A stretch of 64,000 nt of DNA, from assembly GCA_963848375.1 (NCBI GenBank), contig CAWKDK010000023.1, positions 1 through 64,000 on the forward strand. The letters are read 5' to 3'. This document shows, piece after piece, positions 1 to 10,128 of the stretch; the first letter of the stretch is position 1; each line of letters starts with the position of its first letter. Below the pieces are notes generated by a model that was not told where the DNA came from, made no database searches, and worked only from the letters and a program-made list of their open reading frames with translations. The translations under genes and the position numbers were made by a program. This DNA comes from JAJPJE01 sp963848375. GTDB taxonomy: Bacteria > Acidobacteriota > Terriglobia > Terriglobales > Acidobacteriaceae.

Positions 1-2
1 GT

Positions 3-1626
3 GCCTCGGTTGCTGTGCTTGATCCCTCGCCCCGCGGCGATTCGACGTTCGAAGAGACGAAGCTGACGAAAGATGTAATCAACGACCGACGCGCGCTTTC
101 AATTTGGTGCTCTCGGAGCGTGGCAGGACACTGATGGTCCAATCCAGTTCGGTTTTTGGTTTCCGGGCTCTGTAACTGGCACATTCATGGGAGGCGCTCC
201 AAACGCAAAACCCAGAACCGTACGCCGCTATCACCCAATTACTCAAGGAGTAACTCACAGCTACGAAGTCAGGTTTCGTTTCGGCGCCAACGAGTCGTTT
301 CGCGACGTAACCCGCGACAGCTGGCGATGGGCTTGGAATTCTCTTAACCCTGCAGTCACCTATATTGACGTCGAGCAGATGCGCAGCGTTCTGATCGATC
401 ACCTCGCCGCTCAAGCGGCGACCGTAGATGGCCGTACCGCCATTCCCTTCGTACTGTCCACGGTCACCGACAAGCTCCAGTGGAATTGGACCATGGCAGC
501 GATGGGCTTCGTCGGCAAGGAGATCGAGTGCGCGGACCAATTATTGCGCGAAGGTGACCGTGACGATACCGAGCGGGGCAAGAAGATGCGCCAGACCGGG
601 TTGGCGATTATTTCGTCGATGATCGCTGCGCTTCCGACTGTGCCGCTTCAAGGCACAGGCTACGACCTCGCAACCGGCAAGCCTTGGGATCACATTTGGC
701 TTGCTCCGTGGTTGCGGAACGCGACGGAAGATATGCGCGTGCTGATGCGGGCCTATCGACGCGAGCGTGCGCTCGGACGAGAGCATCCCGAATGGTTTAC
801 CTGGGTGAAGTCGTATGTCGACTGGTTGATCTTGCAACAGCGCGATGACGGCTCTTTCCCGCGGCGCTGGAAGCCGGGAACCAGTGATGTTGCCGAGCCC
901 TCAGGCACGACGAGCTATGCACCCGTGCCGCTGCTGGTCATCATGAGCGAAGAGACAGGCGATCCGAGATACACGCAGGCCGCTATTCGTGCCGCCGACT
1001 ATATCTGGTTGAACTACGGAACGCGCGGCCTCTTCGTCGGAGGCGCCAGCGACAACCCGAATATCACGGACAAAGAGGCAGGGATGCTCAGCATGGAAGC
1101 ATTCCTGAGTCTCTACGATTCAACGAAAGATCCGAAATGGCTGGACCGCGCCAAGACCGCTGCTGACTTCGCTGAAAGCTGGATCTGGATTTGGAACTTG
1201 CCGATGCCCCTCGATGCGGATGATTCGCAACTCTATTGGAAGAAGGGCGTGCCAACCATCGGCACGCAGGGTATAACCGCGCTCGTCGCGGGCAGCGCAG
1301 ATGAATATCTGGATTGGGCCGTGCCTTCGTACGCAAAGTTGTACACCTATACGCACGACGAGCACTACCTCGACGTGGCGCGTATTCTTCTGCACGACAC
1401 TAAATCCATGGTCGCTCTTCCCGGACGCCAGTACGACATGAAAGGCATTGGGTGGCAGCAGGAGGGCTGGCGTTTCGGTCCCGGTGGCCCCGGCCGCGGC
1501 GTTGGAGGACACCGCTTCTGGCTGCCTTGGATTTCTGCAAACCACCTGTACGGAATCACCGGCCTTGAGGAGTACGATCCAGCTCTCTTTAAGAAACTCT
1601 CCACCAAGCCGAACTTGTCGCAGTAA
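3..1626 (+). CDS. (alpha/alpha)6-barrel glycosidase-like protein, 5' partial and frameshifted
   Basis: About 540 residues are visible and the start lies before the window. From base 3 the third frame reads protein-like sequence (LDPSPRGDSTFEETKLTKDV..NDRRAL). It must pass to frame 1 near bases 103-105, where removing one T of a TTT run gives ALSIGALGAWQDTDGP followed by the long frame-1 reading ending at 1626. The body has alternating helical segments rich in aromatic residues and repeats such as WLILQQRDDGSFPRRW and AADYIWLNYGTRG, which is the look of the six-hairpin (alpha/alpha)6 glycosidase fold. No precise family or catalytic pair could be assigned, so the substrate is unknown. It faces the TonB receptor gene tail to tail. 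Confidence is good that it is a real gene, moderate for the fold. Confidence 0.7.
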
Positions 1627-1819
1627 CACGAAGTCTTCCTAGCTGCATGAGTGTGAACTTCCGCGATGGAAGAGACGAAACCCATGTTCGCTGGCACACC
1701 TAATATCCTGATGTCCTATCAGGGACTCTATTAAACGGAGCATCAAACAAATGCCCCGCTGCACCGTGGTAGCGGTGCGCGGGGCGAGTAAAGCACAACG
1801 ACCCGATGAGGGCGCCGAG

Positions 1820-4800
1820 TCAGAAGGTCAGCTTCGCGCCGAGCTGGAGCGTTCTCGGGTCGAAGGCAGAAGTCACCTGGCCGAAGTTGGACGCGCCCAG
1901 GTTAGTGCTGATTCCTCCATTCATGTCGCCCTTGAACTGCGTATGGTTCCAAACGTTGAAGGCATCGGCACGGAACTGGAACGCGCTGCCGCGCGATTCG
2001 CTGATGATGAAATTCTTGAACAGGGACATATTCCAGTTGTCACGTCCCGGTCCACGAATCGCACCGTGCTGCAAGCTCCCCCAAGTGCCGTTGACCGGAG
2101 CTGCAAGGGCTGCCGTGTCGAACCACTGAGTAACCGTGTGCGGGTTATTAAGGGTACCGACGACGTCCGGACGGTTGATGCAGTTCGGAACCACGCTGCA
2201 GACACTCGTACCGTTGTACGTCATGTTGAGTGGTGCTCCGGACATGATGTTAACGATACCGGAGACCTGCCATCCACCCACAACTGTCCTTACAAAGCGG
2301 CTGGACGCATCGCGGAAGAAAGGCATGTCGTAGACCCAGTTGACGTAGGCGACGTTGGTGCGATCAAAGTAAGACGGCCCAAGGTCGTACTTCCAACCGG
2401 CGTAAGGATTGGAGACGTTCGACAAGTCGCCTGCGCTGTTGCCGGTGTTAAAACTGTCGATCGACCGTGACAGTGTGTACCCCGCATTCAACTGCAGGTC
2501 TTTGGTGACCTGTCCGCTGATATTGGCCTGAAGCGAATTGTAATGGCCATTCGCCTCGTTCTGTGCCATGCGGAGGGAGCCGAAGCCGAGATACGGCACG
2601 TTCTCGTTATACTGGGTTTTGCTGTTGCTGGCGACCAAGGCGGGCAACAGGGTTTGATTCGGAAGTTCCCACTCCTGGTAGTCGCTCTGATGTCGTGTCT
2701 GGGTGCCAACATACATGACGTTGAGAACCGTCCTGCTGTTAAGAGACCGCTGCACGCCAGCGCTGTATTGCATGCTGTAGGGCATCTTGTACATGTTGGC
2801 ATTCAGGCCCGTGATGTTGCCCACCACGATCGGGACGCCAATGGTGGATCCGGTTTGGACGTTTAGTTGCGGATTCGACAACGAGACGTTGTTGAAGGTA
2901 GTCGAAGCGCTAAACGGCTGGTTTCCACCGGCGTTATACATGTCGTTCCCCTGAATCGCCATGTACATGATGCCGAACCCGCCGCGAACGACGGTTGAGC
3001 CATGACCTGTGAGATCGTAGGCAAATCCGACACGTGGGCTGAAGTTTGTCCAGTGATTGTTCACCAGACTCTTCGAAATTCCGCCCTGGCCAGCAATACC
3101 AATACCGTTGAGATAGAACTGGTATCCAGCAAGAATGGGATTGGGGCTGGTGCCTAAACCTGGGCTGCTTGGGCTGATGGTGCCGTCGGAATTGAGAATG
3201 GCGGCATCCGCCGGGTTAAAGAGGTTCTGGTAGAAGTTGGACTCACGCCCATTAGCTTCGTAAGTGTGCGGCAGTCCATCCCAACGTAGGCCAAGATTCA
3301 GGCTCAATCGACTTGTCGTTCGCCAGTTGTCCTGAATGTAAGCCGAAAAGGCGTTGAAGTTCCAATGACCGGTATCCTGCACCGCGTTCTCGCCGTATTG
3401 GTTTGCATAGCCAAGCAGGAAGTCCGCGAAATCGTTTCCAGTGAAGCGACCATTGAAGGTGAAGGCGCCCTGGGTTGGAGCGAACAGGTCCTGAATCTTG
3501 CGATAAAGCAGTACGCTGCCGCCGATCTTCAACTGGTGAGTGCCTTTACTCCACGAGACATTGTCCATCCACTCATAAGAATTAGCCTCGTTGTTCCAAG
3601 GCATCCAGTTGACGGTGTAGTTCGTGCCAGTGTTGCCGGAAAGGTTGATGGAGGGGAAGCGGTTGTCCGCGTTTGGACCCGTGAATACGCGGTTGAACGC
3701 GAAACTGGACGGTGCCGCGTAGACGCCGACAGGGGTAATGTTGATGCGGTTGCCGTTGTAGTTGAACGCGATTTCGTTTAGCAGTCTCGGGTTGATGATC
3801 TGAGTATAGTGAACCACCGCGCTGTACGACGGGTTGCCGAACGTATTGCCGATGCTCGGAACGTTGTCGCCGCTCCACATCGTGGTACCGAATCCCTGAG
3901 AAATCTGCTCAGCGATAAAGTGCCCGAAGATGGAGTTCTTGCTGTTGAATTCGTGGTCGACGCGGACGATTTCTTCGCGCACATTGGTTGGAGTGACGGG
4001 AGTCCCCTGGAACTGCGTTCCGCTTGTCGGAGCAGGGAAAATCCCAGACGAAAGCATAATCTGAGCGTTGGGATCTAACAGGCTCGACGGAATTGCGTTG
4101 CCAGGGAACGGAACAGCAGTGGTTATCTTGCCACTCGCATCGCATGTGCTGAAGCCGGTTATACCTGCTGCGCTAAACTTGGCCTGCTGCGCTGCCGACA
4201 AGGTGCTGGCGCAAGGTACAGCTGGAACGCTCGAAGCGCCTGCAAAATTCCCTCCGTACTGGCTCGGTAGAGGGACAGTTTGGTTGTAGTTGCCGCCCTG
4301 ACGAAGCTTGCGCCACTCCATGTTGTAGAAGAAGAACGTCGGGTGAGACTTTGCAATCGGAACTTGGCCGCCGACGTTGAAGCCAAAGGTGTTGAAGTTA
4401 AGTTTCGCCACCGGATTCGGGGCGGGGTTAAAGTAGTTGCGCGCATCCAACGCGTTGTTACGGTTGTATTCCCACGCCGACGCATGGAACGTTTTGGTTC
4501 CCGACTTCAGAACCGTGGTCATCGTGGAGCCCGCGGAGAGACCGTATTCCGCGCTGTAGTTGGAGTCCAATTGACGGAACTCGGCGATGCCTTCCAAGGA
4601 GGGCATGACGCTCATGTTGCCCGCGCTGCCGCGGTCCAGGTTCTCGCCACCATCGATCATGTAGAGGTTACCCGACACGCGCTGGCCGTTGAAACTCACG
4701 TTCGCGTCGCCACCTACGGGAGTTGGAATCTGGAAGTCACCCTGCAAGTTTGAAGCTCCAGTAGTCAGATTGACCAGCGTGTACATACTGCGGCCGTTCG

Positions 4801-5281
4801 TCGCCAAGTTTTCCACCTGCTTGCCGGTGATGACGTTGCTAACCTCGCCGGAATCGGTTTGAACGCCGACAGCTGCGGCTTCGACGGTGACCTGTTCCTG
4901 CGTGCTTCCGATTTCCAACTTGAAGTCGAGACGAGTGCGGTCGCCTACCTGCAGAACGATATCGGTTTGCTCGACCTGCTTGAAGCCAGTGGCCTCAACC
5001 TTGGCTTTGTACTGACCGATGTGAAGATTGGGAGCAATGTAAGTACCGTCGGCGTTGGTGGTCACGCTTCGTGCCACGCCGGTGTCTCTGTTCGTGAGAG
5101 TAACAGCTACGTTAGGGACGGAGGCACCGCTAGGGTCGGTGACGGTGCCTAGGATGGTTGCTTCCTGGGCAGACAGTTGTGTTGTGAAAAAGCTCAGAAG
5201 CAGAACAATCGAAAGGTGAAGTAACTTTCGGCGTTTTACAGCCAGGACAAAAGTTTCAGCGGTTGTGGGCGAAAGTTGCAT
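1820..5281 (-). CDS. TonB-dependent receptor with N-terminal carboxypeptidase-regulatory-like domain
   Basis: A 1153-residue outer-membrane receptor. An N-terminal hydrophobic stretch (about residues 18-38, ending LSAQ) is the signal peptide. A CarboxypepD_reg-like beta-sandwich follows (about 40-130, motif TVTDPSGASVPNVAVTLTN), then a plug domain (about 130-260) and a long beta-barrel ending in an aromatic residue (LQLGAKLTF), as outer-membrane barrels do. This oversized, Oar-like architecture is characteristic of Acidobacteriota. The start at 5281 is supported by GGAGG six bases upstream. A perfect 16-bp palindrome with a central CG lies about 77 bases upstream and suggests control by a LacI-family sugar regulator. 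The ligand cannot be read from sequence; a glycan is the likely class. Confidence 0.93.
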   Translation of the reverse strand: MQLSPTTAETFVLAVKRRKLLHLSIVLLLSFFTTQLSAQEATILGTVTDPSGASVPNVAVTLTNRDTGVARSVTTNADGTYIAPNLHIGQYKAKVEATGFKQVEQTDIVLQVGDRTRLDFKLEIGSTQEQVTVEAAAVGVQTDSGEVSNVITGKQVENLATNGRSMYTLVNLTTGASNLQGDFQIPTPVGGDANVSFNGQRVSGNLYMIDGGENLDRGSAGNMSVMPSLEGIAEFRQLDSNYSAEYGLSAGSTMTTVLKSGTKTFHASAWEYNRNNALDARNYFNPAPNPVAKLNFNTFGFNVGGQVPIAKSHPTFFFYNMEWRKLRQGGNYNQTVPLPSQYGGNFAGASSVPAVPCASTLSAAQQAKFSAAGITGFSTCDASGKITTAVPFPGNAIPSSLLDPNAQIMLSSGIFPAPTSGTQFQGTPVTPTNVREEIVRVDHEFNSKNSIFGHFIAEQISQGFGTTMWSGDNVPSIGNTFGNPSYSAVVHYTQIINPRLLNEIAFNYNGNRINITPVGVYAAPSSFAFNRVFTGPNADNRFPSINLSGNTGTNYTVNWMPWNNEANSYEWMDNVSWSKGTHQLKIGGSVLLYRKIQDLFAPTQGAFTFNGRFTGNDFADFLLGYANQYGENAVQDTGHWNFNAFSAYIQDNWRTTSRLSLNLGLRWDGLPHTYEANGRESNFYQNLFNPADAAILNSDGTISPSSPGLGTSPNPILAGYQFYLNGIGIAGQGGISKSLVNNHWTNFSPRVGFAYDLTGHGSTVVRGGFGIMYMAIQGNDMYNAGGNQPFSASTTFNNVSLSNPQLNVQTGSTIGVPIVVGNITGLNANMYKMPYSMQYSAGVQRSLNSRTVLNVMYVGTQTRHQSDYQEWELPNQTLLPALVASNSKTQYNENVPYLGFGSLRMAQNEANGHYNSLQANISGQVTKDLQLNAGYTLSRSIDSFNTGNSAGDLSNVSNPYAGWKYDLGPSYFDRTNVAYVNWVYDMPFFRDASSRFVRTVVGGWQVSGIVNIMSGAPLNMTYNGTSVCSVVPNCINRPDVVGTLNNPHTVTQWFDTAALAAPVNGTWGSLQHGAIRGPGRDNWNMSLFKNFIISESRGSAFQFRADAFNVWNHTQFKGDMNGGISTNLGASNFGQVTSAFDPRTLQLGAKLTF

Positions 5282-5357
5282 TGCGAGCCTCCGGAGTGGT
5301 GTCTAGGTTTTTGTTCTTTGTTCTTGCCGTTTGCATCCTCGACGTCAACGTCCGGGG

Positions 5358-5373
5358 TCGTTAACGTTAACGA
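5358..5373. promoter_or_regulatory. Perfect 16-bp palindrome, probable LacI-family operator
   Basis: TCGTTAACGTTAACGA is its own reverse complement, with the central CG typical of LacI/GalR operators. It sits about 77 bases upstream of the TonB receptor start (5281, minus strand), a normal place for an operator. No LacI gene is in the window, so the regulator is encoded elsewhere. The palindrome is directly visible; its role is inferred. Confidence 0.6.
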
Positions 5374-5854
5374 AGCGGCAGTTTGTACTTCATTCCTCAG
5401 AGCCGGAACTACCATTTTTGCTAGTCCCGCCAGAAAATCGATCGAGGTGAATAATTGAGACGCTGGTGGAGTCCAGTGAGAGGTTGGCAGGTGCTACTCA
5501 CATCGATGGTGGAATGCACGCTAACGGGGCAGCGGTTCTGTGAGGTCGACATGGACGGAAGGCTGCTTTTCTTGTGGCAGCAGACGTCCTTTTGGGTCAT
5601 ACCGAGATTCCGAAAAACGGATCAAATATAGATCGGACGCTTCAGCCTGGCCCTGTGCACGGTTGAGGATGCGCGGCTACCGTGGGCTGTCAATGCGCCG
5701 TACATACTAATGTGAGAAATCGCGAACGCAAGAGCAACCATGGTCCGATTGAAAGACTCAGAGAAAAAACCGAGAATACTGTCAGAGTTTTAATCGCATT
5801 CGGCGTAGCTTTTTGCACGCGCACATGTTCGCCGTACAACTGCGATACCAGAGT
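5374..5854. other. Intergenic stretch without a gene
   Basis: Between the operator-like palindrome and the end of the TPR gene no reading frame resembles a protein. No RNA gene or strong hairpin was recognised. It probably carries the promoter for the TonB receptor and the 3' region of the TPR gene. Confidence 0.5.
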
Positions 5855-6844
5855 TTAATGCGTCTCTGTCCTCAACTGAGATAGTTTTTGTTGAACCATG
5901 GCGGCTTGCGGACTCTGTGGGCTCTCTTTTAGGAAGAGTTCATATTCGGCAATTGCTCTCTGAGGCTGATTCTGCATTTTAAGAATTTCCCCAGCTAACA
6001 GGTGTACTTCGGCAAATTGTTCGTGGTTAGGCAAGCTATGTGCGCGCTGTGCGTCGGCGAGAGCGCTATCGTATTCCTTATTGACGTACTCAGTGCTGGC
6101 TAGCAGTGCTACCGCATCAGGCATCGTGGGATTCAAACTCATGACCTTTTTCAGCAGGGACTCAGTCTCGCTATAGTTCTTTTCCTGAAACTCGATCCGC
6201 GCCAAATCTACATATGCCGGAACAAATTTGTCGTCGACCTCGATCGCTTTGGAAAACCTGTCCTTAGCTTTGGCTCTGTCACCAGTCTTAATCGCGACCA
6301 ATCCCTGCCCTACGTACGCTCGTGCATACTGCGGGTAGACAGCGGTAGCCTTTTCGAAGTGCTGTTCGGCTTTCCCGAGATCTCCCTTAGCGAGAGCTTC
6401 TATTCCTTTTTGCATCTCATCGCGGGCTTTACTAGGGGCATTCATTTCAGTGAGAGAAACCATTGGAGAGCTTCCGGCTGACTCCGGTTGCGATGCAGGC
6501 GACGTGAGTTTCACGTTGATGTTTTCTGTGTGAACTCGTGACCCGCCCATAATAAAGAAATCCTCACTGGTCGTTTCAATGCCTTGTCCTGAAATTCGTG
6601 CGCGATATGTAACCCCGCTTGACACCTGAAAGTCGGCGCTGCCATTACTTGTCTGTGTCGTCGCGACAGGAGTCCCAGCAGAACTTAGAAGTTCCACTTG
6701 GAGACGGCCGTTGTACTCACGATCATCCGGCGTACGTACGTGAATCGAAAGCTCACAGACGGCTTGTTGCGCCAACGCCGGACGGACAAACCATAGAGCC
6801 GCCAGAGCAAACACTGTTAAACGAAACATAGCCACCCGGTTCAT
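5855..6844 (-). CDS. Secreted TPR-repeat protein
   Basis: A 329-residue exported protein. The start at 6844 is chosen because GGGAG precedes the ATG by eight bases and a clean signal peptide follows (MFRLTVFALAALWFVRPALAQQ). The frame stays open upstream to 7471, but that extension has low-complexity, unprotein-like sequence. After the signal there is a small beta-sandwich-like domain (about residues 25-110, LSIHVRTPDDREYNGRLQVE) and then at least five tetratricopeptide repeats (about 130-320, for example KGIEALAKGDLGKAEQHFEKA). TPRs bind partner proteins; the partner is unknown. It is divergent from the OmpA-like gene. Periplasmic location is inferred. Confidence 0.85.
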   Translation of the reverse strand: MNRVAMFRLTVFALAALWFVRPALAQQAVCELSIHVRTPDDREYNGRLQVELLSSAGTPVATTQTSNGSADFQVSSGVTYRARISGQGIETTSEDFFIMGGSRVHTENINVKLTSPASQPESAGSSPMVSLTEMNAPSKARDEMQKGIEALAKGDLGKAEQHFEKATAVYPQYARAYVGQGLVAIKTGDRAKAKDRFSKAIEVDDKFVPAYVDLARIEFQEKNYSETESLLKKVMSLNPTMPDAVALLASTEYVNKEYDSALADAQRAHSLPNHEQFAEVHLLAGEILKMQNQPQRAIAEYELFLKESPQSPQAAMVQQKLSQLRTETH

Positions 6845-7353
6845 GGTGTGCGCTCCCGTTAAGTGGACTGAAGCCCTTGGCACTCCGTCTGGATAGTAGC
6901 CGATAACGGAGATTATCGCTCCATATCTCATCCTGAGGTAGCCGCCTGAGCGCCGGGTACTTGCGCTTTTCCGCTGTGATTCGGAGGGAGTCCAAAAACA
7001 CTGCTTACGATACCTATGCCCTTGACACAGCCTTCGTCCTTTACTGTTGCGTGCGGCGATATACGTCAGCGTCAAATGACACGTTGCAAGTGAAGAAAAT
7101 GCCAAATCGGACAGCACGCCACCGATGCACTTATTTTTGGCGGTTGCGGAGCGTTGTGCGGTTCGCAAGTAGCTGTCGGTACTCGGCTTCAGCGCATCGC
7201 CTGGCCATCGCCTACCGATAGCCCAGGCGACCCCGTTTGCTTTGAGATCCCGCAGGCTCGCCTGAGATTGAAGGCTGAAACCAGCCAGCCCAAGCTTCGG
7301 CTTCGACATCACATTTTTCGGAACAGCAGACGCGCAGAATCGGAGGAATTGTG
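6845..7353. other. Divergent intergenic region
   Basis: About 0.5 kb between the TPR gene and the OmpA-like gene. The short frames here look like noise and are not called. It should hold the two divergent promoters; no confident -35/-10 pair was picked out. Confidence 0.45.
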
Positions 7354-8250
7354 ATGACGATTCGTAGCTTAATGGTGCTTCCGCTCGCAGCCACCTTGAC
7401 TGCTTTCGCGCAACAAGCTCCCGCAACCAGCGGCCAGAGCCAGCCTGCCGCCGCGACGCAGAGCAGCACAACGACTTCAGTCAACGTTTCTGACCAGGCC
7501 ACTGCGACGCATCAGCCGCTGACGACTGATACTCACGAGGGTTTCTGGGGCAAGATGAATCCCTTTGCCCGTAAGAAATGGGTTCAGAAACAGCTGGCCC
7601 CGATCCGCGACCGTGTCAACGAGCTGGATCAGCTGACCGCCGCGAATTCGAACGAGATCAAGGACGTGGATGCTCGCGCTACCGAAGGTATTCGTCAGGC
7701 CTCGGCTCGCGCCGAGCAGGCTGATCAGCACGCTGTCGATGCCGGTAACCGAGCGCAGCAAGCTCAGCTAACCGCGCAGCAGGCCAACCATCGTCTGCAG
7801 ACAATGCAGACTGCTGTCACCGATCTCGACCAGTATCAGCCCAGCACCGATGCTGAGCTCCGCTTCCCTATGGGCCAGACTGCGTTGAGCGCGAAGGCAA
7901 AGGAAGCGCTCGATCAGATCGCCGACGCGGTTAAGGATCGGCGAGGCTACATCATCGAAGTGCAGGGATTTGCTCCCGGTAACGGCCAGACTTCAATCGG
8001 TTCGTCGCAGAAGATGGCCGATTCCGTCGTCCGGTATCTGGTAGTCGACCACCAGATCCCCGTGTACCGCATTTACACGCTCGGAGAGGGCAATGCAAAG
8101 GTAACGCCCTCGTCACAGGTCCAGCAGGCCGACGCCAATGGCAAACCCGTGAAACCGTATCAAGGCGCTCGGGTTGAGGTGACGGTTCTGAAGAACGCCG
8201 GCGAGGAGGAGCTGAACAATCAGGCCATGGCAACTCCGACGCACAACTAG
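7354..8250 (+). CDS. OmpA-like domain protein with central coiled coil
   Basis: A 298-residue envelope protein. ATG 7354 is preferred to GTG 7351 because GGAGG at 7342-7346 then has a seven-base spacing. A short signal peptide (MTIRSLMVLPLAATLTAFAQQ) is followed by a Gln/Ala/Thr-rich linker. A heptad-rich helical segment comes next (about residues 75-155, many Ala, Gln and Glu), then a C-terminal OmpA-type peptidoglycan-binding-like domain (about 165-280). That domain shows the strand LRFPMGQTALSAKAKEALD and the helix region SSQKMADSVVRYLVVDH. The usual NxxLSxxRA motif of OmpA is replaced by SIGSSQKMADSVV, so peptidoglycan binding is less certain. Probably tethers an outer-membrane or periplasmic structure to the wall. 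Confidence 0.82.
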   Translation: MTIRSLMVLPLAATLTAFAQQAPATSGQSQPAAATQSSTTTSVNVSDQATATHQPLTTDTHEGFWGKMNPFARKKWVQKQLAPIRDRVNELDQLTAANSNEIKDVDARATEGIRQASARAEQADQHAVDAGNRAQQAQLTAQQANHRLQTMQTAVTDLDQYQPSTDAELRFPMGQTALSAKAKEALDQIADAVKDRRGYIIEVQGFAPGNGQTSIGSSQKMADSVVRYLVVDHQIPVYRIYTLGEGNAKVTPSSQVQQADANGKPVKPYQGARVEVTVLKNAGEEELNNQAMATPTHN

Positions 8251-8305
8251 AAACAAGTGCTGTCAGATAGAAGTATTCGAAGACCGTGATGAGGCTTTGC
8301 CCAGC

Positions 8306-9007
8306 CTACCGATTTGTTAATTTTTTGGACAACTCCGAGCCAATGTGAGTTGGAGCGCCCCTTGTCGGGTTCTCAAGCAGTATGGCAACACTGATCAGAA
8401 ACACCCAAAGTGGAAACACAAGCGGAATCCAAGAGATAACACCAATACTTAACAAAAGTATTGCCCCCAACGCGTAGCCGACGAATGCAATCCAGCGTGG
8501 AACAATCGCAGATCGCAACAAGATAGTTGAAGTCGAGAACATGAATACGCCCGCCATCTTGATTCCGTACACGTTCATAGTTTGGTAAATTTGAGCACGA
8601 CCCAACGCGTACGTGCCCGTTTGTACGAGGAGTTCGGGTGCATTGCTTAAGACCCGGATAAGTCCACCCGCAAGTGCAGCCGATGTGAAGATCATCGCGA
8701 TGTATAGCAATCCGCTTCCCAAGAAGATCGTGGCAAAAAAGCGATCTTCCAATGCCCCCAATCGATTGCGAATCACTGCGATGAACCAGAGGAAGGCAAT
8801 CCCCGCGAAAGGCAGCAGGTTCAGCGCTAGCGAGATCTTCTTTGAATGGCTGATCACATCCACTCCTGGCCTTCCCAGGGTGGCTGGAATCGAAATCCAG
8901 ACGAGCAATTGACTGGTGATCAGCAACACACAAAAGAGGATTCCAGCAACAGCAGCAGCTCTTGGTGCTCTCATTCCTTCGTGGATCAGGGAGCTCTCTT
9001 CGCCCAT
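8306..9007 (-). CDS. Six-helix integral membrane protein of unknown function
   Basis: A 233-residue protein with six clear hydrophobic segments (about residues 18-40, 58-80, 90-115, 145-165, 170-190 and 195-212) and short polar loops. The second loop contains the charged stretch AVIRNRLGALEDRFF. The arrangement recalls DUF4386-like or related small multipass proteins, but no family motif was recognised with certainty. No catalytic motif is visible. It is convergent with the OmpA-like gene and divergent from the DUF502 gene, so it is probably transcribed alone. Confidence 0.72.
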   Translation of the reverse strand: MGEESSLIHEGMRAPRAAAVAGILFCVLLITSQLLVWISIPATLGRPGVDVISHSKKISLALNLLPFAGIAFLWFIAVIRNRLGALEDRFFATIFLGSGLLYIAMIFTSAALAGGLIRVLSNAPELLVQTGTYALGRAQIYQTMNVYGIKMAGVFMFSTSTILLRSAIVPRWIAFVGYALGAILLLSIGVISWIPLVFPLWVFLISVAILLENPTRGAPTHIGSELSKKLTNR

Positions 9008-9486
9008 CTTAATCTCTACTAGGCGCCTACTATTCGTGCCACTTATTGATGGTGGATAAATATGTCCCGGCTAGATCGTGTCGCCAATGCGTTCTCCTGC
9101 GCGAAGCAATACCCGATGAGCAACAGAACTATGAGGGTTCGGGACCAGCTCCGGAACTTTTCGCACCACCAAGAAAGTACCATGAACCTAGGGATGCCAA
9201 GAGCTGACCGTTCTACTCTTCTCAGCGTCACGACTTACAACTAAACTTAGTTGCGCAAGAATCACCACTAGCAATTATCCCAGTATGCCGCCCCGGGGAC
9301 GGATCCTATGATTCGAAGCAGTGGAGCAGGAGTGTAAATGGCGCGATTGATTGCTGCGAAACGCTTGTCGCGGTGGTCGCGCTTACACTGGCTCAAATCA
9401 ATTTCGCGGGAGGCTCTCGCCCAGATTCATTCGCGGCGTTCTTCTATGCGCCGGCATCATCTATATAGGAGAGCCACCACGAAAGG
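9008..9486. other. Intergenic region containing a 16-bp inverted repeat at 9238-9253
   Basis: No gene is supported here; the small frames on both strands look random. The one structure seen is CAACTAAACTTAGTTG, two perfect 7-bp arms with a 2-bp spacer, between the divergent membrane-protein and DUF502 genes. It may be an operator. Confidence 0.4.
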
Positions 9487-10107
9487 GTGGATTCCGCCGT
9501 GAAGAAACTTGCTGAATATGTGATCACCCGGTTGGTCTCCGGCTTGCTCATCGTGGCTCCGATCTACCTCGCAGTACTGCTGCTGCTCAAGGCGATGAAA
9601 GCCGTTGCGGGTTTGGTTAAGCCGGTCGCGCATTTAGTCCCCGCATGGTTGCCGGCTGATCAGTTGCTCTCTCTGCTGCTCGTCCTCGTGTGCTGCTTCT
9701 TGATTGGGCTTGCGGTCCGGACCAAAGCGGGGCGGGCGGCGTGGGAGCGCGGAGAGAATTCCTTATTCCAAAGACTACCCGGCTATGCTCTGATTCGAAG
9801 TTTGACGCAGCGGCTGGCGGGAGAGACGCGAGACCAAGCATGGACACCGGCACTTGCCGAAATCGAAGAGGCCCTGGTGCCGGCATTCATCATCGAAGAA
9901 CTTGATGACGGCCGCTTAACTGTTTTTGTTCCCTCAGTGCCCACGCCACTTGCCGGAGCGGTTTATATCCTGAGCGCGGACCGGGTACATCCGTTGGATG
10001 TTCCTTTCACCCACGCAGTGAGAGTGATTTCTCGGTGGGGATCGGGGTCGAAAGAACTCATCGCTGCGATGGAAATGGCACAAGCAAAACGGAAGATCGC
10101 GAGCTAG
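9487..10107 (+). CDS. DUF502 family membrane protein
   Basis: A 206-residue protein with two N-terminal transmembrane helices (about residues 10-35 and 58-80) separated by a short loop, then a soluble domain. Conserved features of DUF502 (COG2928) are visible: a glycine/proline-containing helix 1 (RLVSGLLIVAPIYLAV), the post-helix segment SLFQRLPGYALIRSLTQRL, and VPTPLAGAVYILSADRVHPLD, which resembles the family's VPTTPNPTSG strand. Bacterial function is unknown; plant homologues (COV/LCV proteins) act in vascular patterning. The start is either GTG 9487 or GTG 9499; AAGGG at 9483-9487 would serve the second. It is convergent with the lipid-transport operon. Confidence 0.85.
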   Translation: MDSAVKKLAEYVITRLVSGLLIVAPIYLAVLLLLKAMKAVAGLVKPVAHLVPAWLPADQLLSLLLVLVCCFLIGLAVRTKAGRAAWERGENSLFQRLPGYALIRSLTQRLAGETRDQAWTPALAEIEEALVPAFIIEELDDGRLTVFVPSVPTPLAGAVYILSADRVHPLDVPFTHAVRVISRWGSGSKELIAAMEMAQAKRKIAS

Positions 10108-10128
10108 GCTCCGGTAAAGAGAACGACT

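Noticed and set aside
1751..2470. Plus-strand reading frame inside the TonB receptor
   Set aside because: It is antisense to the receptor, has no protein character, and no start signal.
6845..7471. N-terminal extension of the TPR protein to 7471
   Set aside because: The extension is low-complexity, and the start at 6844 has a good Shine-Dalgarno site followed by a signal peptide.
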